Origin: Cohnella herbarum | GTDB taxonomy: Bacteria > Bacillota > Bacilli > Paenibacillales > Paenibacillaceae | Length of the DNA: 64,000 nucleotides | NCBI RefSeq assembly: GCF_012849095.1 | Contig: NZ_CP051680.1 | Location: forward strand, 5,177,501-5,241,500 | Direction: 5' to 3' | Part shown: piece after piece, positions 51,500-60,324 of the stretch | Numbering within the stretch: position 1 is the stretch's first letter | Layout: each line of letters starts with the position of its first letter | Program-made: the position numbers and the translations under genes | The notes under the pieces: model-generated | Seen by the model: only the letters and a program-made list of their open reading frames with translations | Told to the model about the DNA's origin: nothing | The model's database searches: none

Positions 51500-54307
51500 T
51501 TGAGAAAATGGTCACAACGAATTATGAAGAAGTTATTGATCGTATCGTTGGTATGCTTAAGCATTCAATATCCGTCCCCAGCATATGCTTCAAATGCATT
51601 GACGGTATGGGTAGAGAATTCCGCAACCAAGGTCTATTCCTCATCGCCGGTTCCGGCTAACCCCCGAACCTCGATAGAGCTCTTTTCCGCCAAAAACGAG
51701 AATGAAGCCGCGCAAATCGGGATTCGCTCAACTCACACTCTGGACAATGTCAGTGTCACGGTTCACTCGCTGACGGGACCCGACGGGGCGACGATTCCCA
51801 CCGGCAACATCAGCGTGAGAAGAGTCAAAAATGTGTATACGCTGCACAACTCCGGCGGCGAGATCGAAATGCCGCCTGCTCCGAACGCGAACGAATACCC
51901 CGACATTCTGGTAGACAACGCGCCTTTCAATGTGGAAGCGAATGTTACCCTCGCCTACTGGTACAGCGTATACGTCGATTCCGGTCAGGCCCCCGGCACC
52001 TATACCGGAACGGTTGTCGTCAATACGGATTCGGGGAACGTCCCGATCGACGTCAGTCTGGTCGTCTACGATGTGGAGCTGCCCCAGACGGCCTCGGCGG
52101 ATTATCTGGTCAATAACTGGCTGACTTCGGTCGGCTGGGATTTCACCGGGACGCAAATATCGGTTCCCTATCAATTCGGCGTGGAAATCTTCGACGAAGA
52201 TTGGTGGACCATTTACGAAAACATAGCAAAGAACTTCAAAAAACATCGGAATAACGTCCTGTACGTTGATGTTCTGGGCTTTCTGATGCTCGGGGGCTTA
52301 GACATCGATGCGCTAGGCCATCATACGTTCGATTGGACGAATTTCGATCGTTTCATCGAACTGTTCATCGACGAAGGCACCGTGAAATATATATGGAACG
52401 CGCACATGTTGGATAGAAAGGATGGCTGGGAAGGGCCAAGCTACATCAAAACCATTACCCGGGCCAACGGAGTACCGACCTTGAGCGAGGTTCCAGCCGG
52501 CTCCGCCGAAGCCAATCAGTGGCTGGAAGTGCTGTTACCGGCTCTTAAGAGCCATTTGGACCAAAAAGGATGGACCGAGATGTATTACCTTGTCGGACAT
52601 GACGAGCCGGCAACGGTTCAGCATATCGCCGCGGACAACTGGTTTTACGATAAGGTCGATCAATACGTTCCCGGAGCAAGAAAGGGAGAACCCTTCTACG
52701 AATTCAAGGCCGGATTGGAAAACCGCCTAACGACCTTCGTTCCGCAGTTGGACGTACTGGATCAGAATATGGCATACTATACGGCCAGACGCGCCGAGGG
52801 CAAGGAAATCTGGACATACACTTGCGTGGGACCGCAAGGACAATATCCGAATCGTTTCTTGGATTACGCCCTGCTCAAAACGCGATTGATCCATTGGTTC
52901 AATTGGAAAGCGGGGGCGACGGGATTCCTGCATTACGGCTGGAACTACTGGAATACCAAGCCGAACGTTCTGGATAATTGGCAAAACGCCGACGGCTCAT
53001 GGGACTGGGCTCCGGGAGACACCCATATCGTGTATCCGGATGTCGCCAACCTGAGCGTATACGACAGCATCCGCCATGAGGCGCAGCTCGACGGCATAGA
53101 AGATTACGAGCTGCTAAAGATTCTCAGCGCGTCCAAGCCCCAACTCGCCAAAAAAATCGTCGATAGCCTCATGACGAACGGAACCGACTACACCCATGAC
53201 GGCTCGGATATCGTCCATGCGCATAAAATGATTCTCGACGACATCGTTTCCGCGGATTCAGATCTGACCATGACGACTTTCGAGGATGACTTTTCCCGAG
53301 GCAACGACAACGGTTGGCACCATGCTGTCGGCACGTGGAGCGTGAACGGCGAACAGTATGTTCAAAGCGACATGACGACTTACAACGCCGTCTCGAGCCT
53401 GAAGGGCAACGCCTACAGAGATTTCGAATTTAGTGCTGACGTCCAAATTCCGGATGCCAACGGTGATGCCTCCAACTGGGCCGGTTTCCAGATTAGAAGC
53501 CATAACCCTGGAGACTCAGCGACCGGATATCTGATCGGAATACGACATAACGGGCAATTGTTTATTCACCGGGCAGGATCGGATCTGGCCACGGTCTCGC
53601 TTCCCGTATGGATGGCCGAATATAATCATCTTAAAGTCGCGGCAAGCGGATCGACGATCCGAGTCTATGTCAATCATGGCCTTACCCCCGCACTGGAGGT
53701 CACCGACGATCTGTTTACCACTGGTTATCTTGGTCTTCGATCGGGCGGCGTACTTGCGCATTTCGACAATGTCAAGATTTCGGTGCCGGGAGTCGACTTT
53801 TTCGACAATTTCGAAACGGGCTACGATACAATGTGGACGCAAAGCTACTCCCCGTGGAGCATCGTTTCTGGCGTTTACTCTGAAAATACGGGAAACGGAA
53901 TGTCGACCCTTACCGGAAAAACGTATTCGAACGGAGAGCTTGAGGCAACCCTGCGAATCGTTAACGAGAACGGAAACGCAACGAATTGGGTGGGGTTAAT
54001 CGTACGAAAGACGAACGCCGCCGATAATTATTTGGATTCCGGTTATTTGGTTTACATGAGGAAAAACGGACAGTTGGCCGTCTACAAGGCGGGAGCGGGA
54101 GATTTGCAGACGTACGATACGGGCCTCGATCCTTCCCATCCGTTCCGGCTTGAAGTCGTTCTGCGGGACGACAATCTGAAAGTGTACGTCAATCACAGCG
54201 AGACTGCCGCTCTCGATATTACGGACTCCGCTTACGTGTCGGGGTATATCAGTCTGATAACGGGAGGCGCGAGCAGTCAATTCGACGACGTTCAATTCAC
54301 GCGGTAG
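51500..54307 (+). CDS. Secreted DUF4091 glycoside-hydrolase-like protein with two C-terminal jelly-roll modules
   Basis: 935 residues. A signal peptide (MKKLLIVSLVCLSIQYPSPAYA) is followed by an N-terminal beta domain (about 30-190; PRTSIELFSAKNENEAAQIGI). A TIM-barrel-like DUF4091 region follows (about 195-590; LVGHDEPATVQHIAADNWFY, WFNWKAGATGFLHYGWNYWN), as in GH123-related proteins. Two laminin-G/DUF1080-like modules follow (about 595-770 and 775-935), both with the FxDDFxxGxD...W opening. The TTG at 51500 is 7 nt after GAGGAGGA and is the likely start. It probably degrades an extracellular glycan whose products feed the importer at 57187. The catalytic pair is not assignable by eye. Confidence 0.85.
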   Translation: MRKWSQRIMKKLLIVSLVCLSIQYPSPAYASNALTVWVENSATKVYSSSPVPANPRTSIELFSAKNENEAAQIGIRSTHTLDNVSVTVHSLTGPDGATIPTGNISVRRVKNVYTLHNSGGEIEMPPAPNANEYPDILVDNAPFNVEANVTLAYWYSVYVDSGQAPGTYTGTVVVNTDSGNVPIDVSLVVYDVELPQTASADYLVNNWLTSVGWDFTGTQISVPYQFGVEIFDEDWWTIYENIAKNFKKHRNNVLYVDVLGFLMLGGLDIDALGHHTFDWTNFDRFIELFIDEGTVKYIWNAHMLDRKDGWEGPSYIKTITRANGVPTLSEVPAGSAEANQWLEVLLPALKSHLDQKGWTEMYYLVGHDEPATVQHIAADNWFYDKVDQYVPGARKGEPFYEFKAGLENRLTTFVPQLDVLDQNMAYYTARRAEGKEIWTYTCVGPQGQYPNRFLDYALLKTRLIHWFNWKAGATGFLHYGWNYWNTKPNVLDNWQNADGSWDWAPGDTHIVYPDVANLSVYDSIRHEAQLDGIEDYELLKILSASKPQLAKKIVDSLMTNGTDYTHDGSDIVHAHKMILDDIVSADSDLTMTTFEDDFSRGNDNGWHHAVGTWSVNGEQYVQSDMTTYNAVSSLKGNAYRDFEFSADVQIPDANGDASNWAGFQIRSHNPGDSATGYLIGIRHNGQLFIHRAGSDLATVSLPVWMAEYNHLKVAASGSTIRVYVNHGLTPALEVTDDLFTTGYLGLRSGGVLAHFDNVKISVPGVDFFDNFETGYDTMWTQSYSPWSIVSGVYSENTGNGMSTLTGKTYSNGELEATLRIVNENGNATNWVGLIVRKTNAADNYLDSGYLVYMRKNGQLAVYKAGAGDLQTYDTGLDPSHPFRLEVVLRDDNLKVYVNHSETAALDITDSAYVSGYISLITGGASSQFDDVQFTR

Positions 54308-54326
54308 ACAAAGAAAGCTATAATCA

Positions 54327-54367
54327 AGAAAAAAGGTTGGTTCGATTCCGCAGCTAACCTTTTTTCT
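54327..54367 (+). terminator. Terminator after the DUF4091 gene
   Basis: AGAAAAAAGGTT (54327-54338) pairs with AACCTTTTTTCT (54356-54367). The T-rich 3' arm acts as the T-run. Confidence 0.85.
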
Positions 54368-54409
54368 GTAGCCGGAATATCTACTCTCCTCATAGACAGG
54401 GGCCAAGCG

Positions 54410-56233
54410 ATGAGACCTCAACGACAGACAAGCCCGTTATTTTTCTATAAACTGAAGAGGCAGTTATCCCGACTAAGCATCAAAAGGAAAATCATAATCA
54501 CCTACATCCTGCTTATCCTTCTGCCTTGTGCAGGAATCGGATCGTTTTTTTACGGCAGCTATATTCGAATTATTGAAGAAAAATCCGTGAAGGACACGAT
54601 GCAATTAAACACTCAGCTGAATAAAACGATCGATCAATATATGATGGATGCCGATGGCATTACTAAACTGTTTATGAACAACGATCAGATTACCGAAGTG
54701 CTTCTCAAGTTCCCGCGAGACAGCGATAACGCTCCGGATCTGTTCGAACGGCGCAAGATCGACGCGTTTATCACGGAGGCTTTCAGGACCAAGCCGAATA
54801 TTCAAGGCGTTTTTGTCGTTACCCCTAATAACATCATGTTTAATCAACAAAAGTACGGGGCGCTCAAAGAAAACTATGTCGAGTATGTCCAGGACTGGCG
54901 CGAGACGCTGGATAAAAGCGGCCAGGATTTCATTCTACTGCCCTCTCACCAGCCGGACATTCTGACGTATAGACACGACTTGCCCCACGTCGTATCTTTC
55001 ATCCGCAATCTGAAGGATTATAACGGGATATCGCTTGGCCTGATCTGCATCAACCTGGAAACGAAGCTGCTCCAGGATACGCTGCAAGACGTGAAGTATA
55101 CCCTCCGCAGCGAGATGATTATTGGCGATAGCCAAGGCAACCTTGTATACCCTTCCCAGGACCTTCTGACGGAAAGAGAGACTTTTTTTTATGGCGGAAT
55201 TATGGAGAAGACAGGCGATGCCGAAAACGGATATCTAAACGTATTGGTGGATAAAACGGACTATTTCGTCAGTTACAGCCATTCGTCATTCACGAATTGG
55301 CGCCTCATTCATATCATTCCTTACCACGAGCTCCTAGCGGAATCGGAAAAAGTGAAAAACAAAGCCATTCTCCTGTTCGGCTTATTTTTCCTGCTGTTTT
55401 TGCTCGGCGTGATTTTCTTCTCCAGATATCTGACGAAGCCCCTTGTCGTCTTAAGTCGGTCCATGAGACAGGCCGACGCAGGAAATTTGAAGGTTCAGGT
55501 GAAGGTGCATACGGAGGACGAGGTTGGCGCTCTAGGCGAAAGCTTCAACGCCATGATCCGGAACCTCGATCGAACGATCAGAGAAAATTACGAGCTCCGG
55601 ATTTTGAAGATGGAGGCGGAGCTTTCCGCTTTGCAGGATCAGCTCAATCCCCATTTTTTATATAACACATTGGACATGATCGGTATGACCGCCGTGATGA
55701 ACGGAGACTATCAGGCCAGCGAGATGATGAGCATGCTGGGAGAAATGCTCAGATACACGGTTCATAACGATCAATGGATCGTTCCTGCTAAGGCTGAAAT
55801 CGATTATATCCGCAACTACGTCAAGCTGCAGAGCCATCGGCTGAACGATGTCGAATTTGTATTCGAGCTTGCGGAAGCAACGCTCGCGCATAAGATCTTA
55901 AAGCTGTCTATTCAGCCGCTGATCGAAAACTGCATCGTGCACGGCTTTCGCGGAGGAAGAAAAGGTGTCGTGAGCATCCATTCCATCTTGCATAAAGATC
56001 GGATTTCGTTCGTCATCGAGGATAACGGGATCGGAATGAACACCCAAGAGCTGGAGACCGTTCGGAAAAGACTCCATGAAAGTCGGTCCGAAGATCGCAG
56101 CTCCGGCATCGGGTTGTACAAAACCAACAAAAGAATCAAAATGGCTTTCGGCGAGCCTTACGGCATCCAAATTCGCAGCACGCAAGGCAAAGGCACGACC
56201 GTAGAGGTGACCTTTCCTTTGAACGGGAGCTAG
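54410..56233 (+). CDS. YesM-type sensor histidine kinase
   Basis: 607 residues with membrane helices near 30-52 and 318-340 flanking an extracytoplasmic sensor domain, then HAMP (about 340-395; YLTKPLVVLSRSMRQADAGN). The His_kinase domain carries the phosphorylated His at about 413 in QLNPHFLYNTLDM; the HATPase N box is IENCIVHGF (about 504) and the G box EDNGIGM. This is the family that senses extracellular oligosaccharides or the loaded binding protein. AGGGG precedes the ATG at 54410. Its partner gene is convergent and overlaps the last 4 bp. Confidence 0.92.
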   Translation: MRPQRQTSPLFFYKLKRQLSRLSIKRKIIITYILLILLPCAGIGSFFYGSYIRIIEEKSVKDTMQLNTQLNKTIDQYMMDADGITKLFMNNDQITEVLLKFPRDSDNAPDLFERRKIDAFITEAFRTKPNIQGVFVVTPNNIMFNQQKYGALKENYVEYVQDWRETLDKSGQDFILLPSHQPDILTYRHDLPHVVSFIRNLKDYNGISLGLICINLETKLLQDTLQDVKYTLRSEMIIGDSQGNLVYPSQDLLTERETFFYGGIMEKTGDAENGYLNVLVDKTDYFVSYSHSSFTNWRLIHIIPYHELLAESEKVKNKAILLFGLFFLLFLLGVIFFSRYLTKPLVVLSRSMRQADAGNLKVQVKVHTEDEVGALGESFNAMIRNLDRTIRENYELRILKMEAELSALQDQLNPHFLYNTLDMIGMTAVMNGDYQASEMMSMLGEMLRYTVHNDQWIVPAKAEIDYIRNYVKLQSHRLNDVEFVFELAEATLAHKILKLSIQPLIENCIVHGFRGGRKGVVSIHSILHKDRISFVIEDNGIGMNTQELETVRKRLHESRSEDRSSGIGLYKTNKRIKMAFGEPYGIQIRSTQGKGTTVEVTFPLNGS

Positions 56234-56982
56234 GCGTTGCGGAATTTATTCGGCGAGCAGCCTACCCTTTTCTTGAAAATATTAATAAAGTGCTTTTCGC
56301 TTTTGTAGCCAACCATCTGAGCGATGGAATATACATACAGCTCCGTTTCCTTCAGCAGCCGCTGGGATTGTTTAATGCGAACCTCGATCAAGTAATCCGA
56401 AAAGCCTTGCCCCGTGGCGCTCTTGAAGATTGTGCTCAAATAACTGGAGTTCAGGTACAAACGCTCCGCGACGATCTGCAAGTTAATGTCTTGGCCGTAA
56501 TTGTCGTGAATCATTCGCTTGGCCTTCTCGATCGCATTTCCTTCCTTATTCTCGTCGGATATCGAAACACCGATAGAATCGGGGAAAACTCGAGAGGCTT
56601 CCGCGTCGCTTAGTTCCGCTTGGATGTTGCGAATCACCTCCACGAGGCTCTTCCAGCTGATCGGTTTCAGCAAATAATCGTGGACCCGTTTATACTTGAG
56701 AGCGGTCTGGGCGTAATGAAACTCGCTGTAGCAGCTGACGATGATAAAATGGGAGGACGGCAGGCTCCGATGCAAAAATCGGATCATCTCGATACCGTTC
56801 ATCTCGGGCATTTTAATGTCGGTAATAATGATGTCCGGCTTACTTGCAAGCGCTTTCTCAATGCCTTCGGCTCCATTTACGGCGCTTAAAATCTGATGCT
56901 TCTCAAGCGGCAACTTTACCTCCAGAATATTTTGTATTCCCTCACGCGTGAGCTTTTCGTCCTCTACGATCAAGATTTGCAA
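56230..56982 (-). CDS. YesN-type response regulator with AraC output domain
   Basis: 250 residues. The receiver domain has the acidic pocket ED at 7-8, the phosphoacceptor Asp55 in IIITDIKMPEMNG and the Lys in YLLKPIS. The AraC HTH pair occupies the C-terminal 100 residues (DINLQIVAERLYLNSSYLST, VYSIAQMVGYKSEKHFINIF). It is shorter than usual YesN proteins (often over 500 residues) because the central linker is missing. It is convergent with the kinase (4-bp overlap) and divergent from the importer operon. Its candidate site is the repeated element at 51364 and 57071. Confidence 0.93.
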   Translation of the reverse strand: MQILIVEDEKLTREGIQNILEVKLPLEKHQILSAVNGAEGIEKALASKPDIIITDIKMPEMNGIEMIRFLHRSLPSSHFIIVSCYSEFHYAQTALKYKRVHDYLLKPISWKSLVEVIRNIQAELSDAEASRVFPDSIGVSISDENKEGNAIEKAKRMIHDNYGQDINLQIVAERLYLNSSYLSTIFKSATGQGFSDYLIEVRIKQSQRLLKETELYVYSIAQMVGYKSEKHFINIFKKRVGCSPNKFRNA

Positions 56983-57070
56983 GCGGATTCACCAGCCCCG
57001 AATTAATATGATAGAGTTATTATTTACCCGGGAAGGCCGGCTGTCAAGTCGCCCCAACATCTAACCAAAC

Positions 57071-57099
57071 CGCACTTTTTACAAAGGCATTGCCAATGA
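57071..57099 (+). promoter_or_regulatory. Copy 2 of the 29-bp shared element
   Basis: CGCACTTTTTACAA (57071-57084), GG (57086-57087) and AATGA (57095-57099) match the copy at 51364-51392 with the same internal spacing. It lies 116 bp before the importer start; TATGAT (57119-57124) is a possible -10 without a good -35, as at activated promoters. Confidence 0.65.
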
Positions 57100-57140
57100 T
57101 TTCAACGCCTTGAGCGCGTATGATTAAGACTAGAATACAT

Positions 57141-57154
57141 AAGCGTGCACGCTT
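57141..57154. promoter_or_regulatory. 14-bp perfect palindrome before the importer operon
   Basis: AAGCGTGCACGCTT is fully self-complementary and is extended imperfectly by flanking ATACA/TGTAT. It lies between the possible -10 and the start codon, a typical repressor position. The half AAGCGTGCA also occurs at 51399-51407. Confidence 0.5.
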
Positions 57155-57186
57155 TGTATGGACAAATTTAGGGGGAAGTTACAGCG

Positions 57187-58494
57187 ATGAAAAAGCGATG
57201 GGCGTTTATCCTTTCATGTATTGTGGCATTTACGCTAATGGTGGGTTGCGCTGGAAAGAGCGAAAGCCCGGGAGCGTCTTCGGACGACGGCAAGCAAACA
57301 ACGCCGGATCCGGAACAAAATTACAACCTGACTCTGATGACTTGGCAAGGCTCGGGGGCTCCACAGAAGGTATGGGACGATTTGAATGCTAAGTTTAACG
57401 AAGCTCACCCCAATATTACGGTAGTCAACGAGCCGATGGACTCCAAGCAGTACAGTCAAGTGTATAAGGCCCGGGTGGTATCGGGAGAAGGGCCCGACAT
57501 CATGTCGGTTTATCCGGCTGATCTGGAATCCTTCGTTCAGGCCGGATATATCGCCCCTTTGGACGATCTGGCTGCCTTGAAAAAGCTCGAACGTCTGAAT
57601 CTCGACCAATACAAGGTCGACGGTAAGCTCTACGCGATCCCACTGGCAATAGGAGGAACGGGGATTCTCTTCAATAAGGAAATTTTTTCCCGACTGAATT
57701 TGGATGTACCCCGTACCTGGTCTGAGCTGATCGAGGTTAGCGAGAAAATCAAGGAAAACGGGATCGTGCCTTTCGGGATGACCGTGAAAGACTCCTGGTT
57801 CACCCAGTTTTTCATTTATCCGCTGACCAAAGCCCCGGTACAGGCCAAGGATCCGGACATCTATTACAAAATCGCCAAAGGAGAAATGAAATTCGGAGAT
57901 ACGGCGATCTCGGAAGCCTTCGAGAAATTTCTTCTGTTCCGAGACAAGGGCTTCTTCAGCAAAGATGCGCTGGGTATTAATTTCGATCAAGCCAAAGCGG
58001 AGTTTGCCCAGGGCAAAAGCGCGATGTTCGTAGGGACGGACTGGCTGCTCTCCGACATTCGCGCGATCAATCCCGAATTCGAACTGGGCTTCATGGACTT
58101 TCCTGCCTCGGACGATGCAGCGGAAAACGAGAAAGTCGGCTGGGGCGGCTATTCGATGTCGCTCTCCGTCAAAAGCGGAAAAACCAAAGAAGCGGCCAAG
58201 CAATATCTAGACTGGCTGTTCACGCAGGAGAACTATCAAAGCTTTGTAAACGGTATCAAGTGGTTCCCCGTGCTGGAGGGCATCGACGTCTCCTCCATCG
58301 ACCCGCTTGCGAACGCAATGAGCGATAGCTTTGTCGGAATGACGATGTATCCCTCGGATAACGATGTATGGCTCTCCGGGGTGGCGGATACGATGCTGAA
58401 ATCGATTCAGGAAGCTTATTTGAATCAAAAAACGGCAACCGACATCGTCAAGGACATGGACGAAAGCAACGAGAGGGCTTTACAAGCCAAATAA
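57187..58494 (+). CDS. Sugar ABC importer substrate-binding lipoprotein
   Basis: 435 residues, family-1 solute-binding protein. Lipoprotein signal with lipobox TLMVGCAG, then a Ser/Asp-rich linker. Domain text includes LTLMTWQGSGAPQKVWDDLN and YAIPLAIGGTGILFNKEIFS. GGGGGAAG lies before the ATG. It starts a four-gene operon (binding protein, two permeases, intracellular hydrolase) and is likely activated by the YesMN-type pair. No ATPase gene is present, so it presumably shares MsmX-like ATPase. Ligand unknown, probably an oligosaccharide. Confidence 0.92.
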   Translation: MKKRWAFILSCIVAFTLMVGCAGKSESPGASSDDGKQTTPDPEQNYNLTLMTWQGSGAPQKVWDDLNAKFNEAHPNITVVNEPMDSKQYSQVYKARVVSGEGPDIMSVYPADLESFVQAGYIAPLDDLAALKKLERLNLDQYKVDGKLYAIPLAIGGTGILFNKEIFSRLNLDVPRTWSELIEVSEKIKENGIVPFGMTVKDSWFTQFFIYPLTKAPVQAKDPDIYYKIAKGEMKFGDTAISEAFEKFLLFRDKGFFSKDALGINFDQAKAEFAQGKSAMFVGTDWLLSDIRAINPEFELGFMDFPASDDAAENEKVGWGGYSMSLSVKSGKTKEAAKQYLDWLFTQENYQSFVNGIKWFPVLEGIDVSSIDPLANAMSDSFVGMTMYPSDNDVWLSGVADTMLKSIQEAYLNQKTATDIVKDMDESNERALQAK

Positions 58495-58571
58495 ACACGT
58501 CAGAAGCGCATGGGCGAAGGAGATCGTGGCCTTCGTCCATGCTGCCGTTATCGACCGTTGGAGGAATACAT

Positions 58572-59453
58572 GTGGCTTCGAAAAAAGGCAGTGCCTACTG
58601 GTTTATCCTGCCCGCGCTAATCGTTTATGTCATCCTGACATTATTGCCCTCCTTCTATACGTTCGTTTACAGCTTGACGAACTACGACGGAATCCTGAAG
58701 CTGTCGCAACTGCGATTCGTAGGGTTGGACAATTATATATACTTGTTGACTCGGGACAAGCAAATGGGTCAAGCCATCCTCAACACGTTGGTCTGGCTCG
58801 TGTTCCAACTCTTACTCGGCAACGGACTGGCCTTCCTGTTCGCCCTGCTGCTGAATCAAAAAATCCGGGGAACGAATCTATTCCGAGCCATCATCTTCCT
58901 GCCCGTGGTGATCAGTTCTGTAGCGGTCAGCTTCGTTTGGGGGTATATTTTGGATCCGCAGGTCGGGGACTTGAACAAATTCCTTCAGGCCGCGGGATTG
59001 GGCGAGTGGACTCGTAATTGGCTTGGAGACTCCTCCACGGCCTTGATCTCCATCATTCTCGTGGACATCTGGAAAAGCGTCGGATTTAACATGGTCATTC
59101 TGTTGGCAGGATTGCAGACGATCCCCTCGGACGTTTACGAAGCGGGAAAAATCGACGGCGCGGGACCGTGGAGAGCGTTTACTCGAATTACGTTTCCATT
59201 GATGATTCCCGTACTGGGCATGGTCACCATTCTCACGGTCAACGGAACACTAAGAACCTTTGATATGGTATACATCCTGACCGGCGGGGGACCAGGTTAC
59301 GAGACGGAAGTGCTGATGACGAGAATCTTCAGCGAAGCTTTTACGGCCAACCGGATGGGGTACGCCTCCAGCCTGGCGGTGCTGCTGTTCGTCGTGCTGT
59401 TCTTTTTGGCCTACGCCCAGTTAAAAATGACCGAACAAAAGGATACGAATTAA
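58572..59453 (+). CDS. CUT1-family sugar permease (first subunit)
   Basis: 293 residues, six membrane helices, starting WFILPALIVYVILTLLPSFY, with the EAA loop VYEAGKIDGAGPWRAFTRITFP. The start is GTG 58572, 8 nt after GGAGG at 58559-58564. The longer upstream frame overlaps the binding-protein gene and is not family-like. Confidence 0.92.
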   Translation: MASKKGSAYWFILPALIVYVILTLLPSFYTFVYSLTNYDGILKLSQLRFVGLDNYIYLLTRDKQMGQAILNTLVWLVFQLLLGNGLAFLFALLLNQKIRGTNLFRAIIFLPVVISSVAVSFVWGYILDPQVGDLNKFLQAAGLGEWTRNWLGDSSTALISIILVDIWKSVGFNMVILLAGLQTIPSDVYEAGKIDGAGPWRAFTRITFPLMIPVLGMVTILTVNGTLRTFDMVYILTGGGPGYETEVLMTRIFSEAFTANRMGYASSLAVLLFVVLFFLAYAQLKMTEQKDTN

Positions 59454-59469
59454 GGTTGGTGGGACTTAG

Positions 59470-60300
59470 ATGCTGGCAGAGAAGACGCTTTATAAGAATT
59501 TGATTTTTTGGCTAATGCTTGGCGTCAGCGCGTTCGTCGCTTATCCGCTGCTGCTGATGATCGGCACATCGCTGAAATCGGAAAACGAGCTATACATGGA
59601 CTCCGTCGGCCTTTTCAACTCCTTTCATTTCGAAAATTACGTTCGGGTATGGGAGGAAGCCAGGCTTGCCCGAATGTTCTCGAACAGTATAATCGTGACG
59701 GTGGCAAGCCTGGCGGGAATCGTCCTGCTTGTGACAAGCGCCTCCTTTGCAATTGCAAGGCTGCGCTTCAGAGGAAGCCGGCTGACGTACTTATTGTTTT
59801 TTTCCGGCATCTTTATCCCATTTCAATTAAGCATGGTCCCTTTAATGATTGTGATTCGGGCATTGGGCTTGTACAACAATCTGTTTGGACTCATTTTGGT
59901 CTACGTCAACCTAGCGATCCCTTTCGGAATCTTTCTTGTTGCAGGCTATATGAAAACCGTGCCCATGGAGCTGGACGAGTCGGCCAGGATGGACGGTTGC
60001 TCCGACTGGACCTTGTACCGAAAGATCATCGTTCCGCTAATCAAACCCGTGACCGTGACTTTGATCATTTTGCAATGCATTCAAATCTGGAACGACTTTT
60101 TCCTGCCCAATCTGCTAATCAGCACGACCGCGAACAAAACGGTTACGGTCGGCATCATGAGCTTTCGCGGAACCTTTAGCACGACTTGGAATTTATTGAT
60201 GGCGGGAGTAACGATCACACTGCTTCCGGTCATGGGGTTCTATCTCTTTACGCAAAAATACATCATCGGCGGAATGACGGCCGGAGCCGTGAAAGGTTAG
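59470..60300 (+). CDS. CUT1-family sugar permease (second subunit)
   Basis: 276 residues with six membrane helices (FWLMLGVSAFVAYPLLLMIG first) and the EAA loop MELDESARMDGCSDWTLYRK. The gap to the first permease is 16 nt. It completes the importer with the upstream subunit. Confidence 0.92.
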   Translation: MLAEKTLYKNLIFWLMLGVSAFVAYPLLLMIGTSLKSENELYMDSVGLFNSFHFENYVRVWEEARLARMFSNSIIVTVASLAGIVLLVTSASFAIARLRFRGSRLTYLLFFSGIFIPFQLSMVPLMIVIRALGLYNNLFGLILVYVNLAIPFGIFLVAGYMKTVPMELDESARMDGCSDWTLYRKIIVPLIKPVTVTLIILQCIQIWNDFFLPNLLISTTANKTVTVGIMSFRGTFSTTWNLLMAGVTITLLPVMGFYLFTQKYIIGGMTAGAVKG

Positions 60301-60324
60301 CCGCTTCGACAAGGGGGCAATCGT

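Noticed and set aside
57235..58203. 322-codon open frame on the minus strand
   Set aside because: It lies wholly antisense to the well-supported binding-protein gene, has no ribosome-binding site and shows no family features; a composition-driven shadow.
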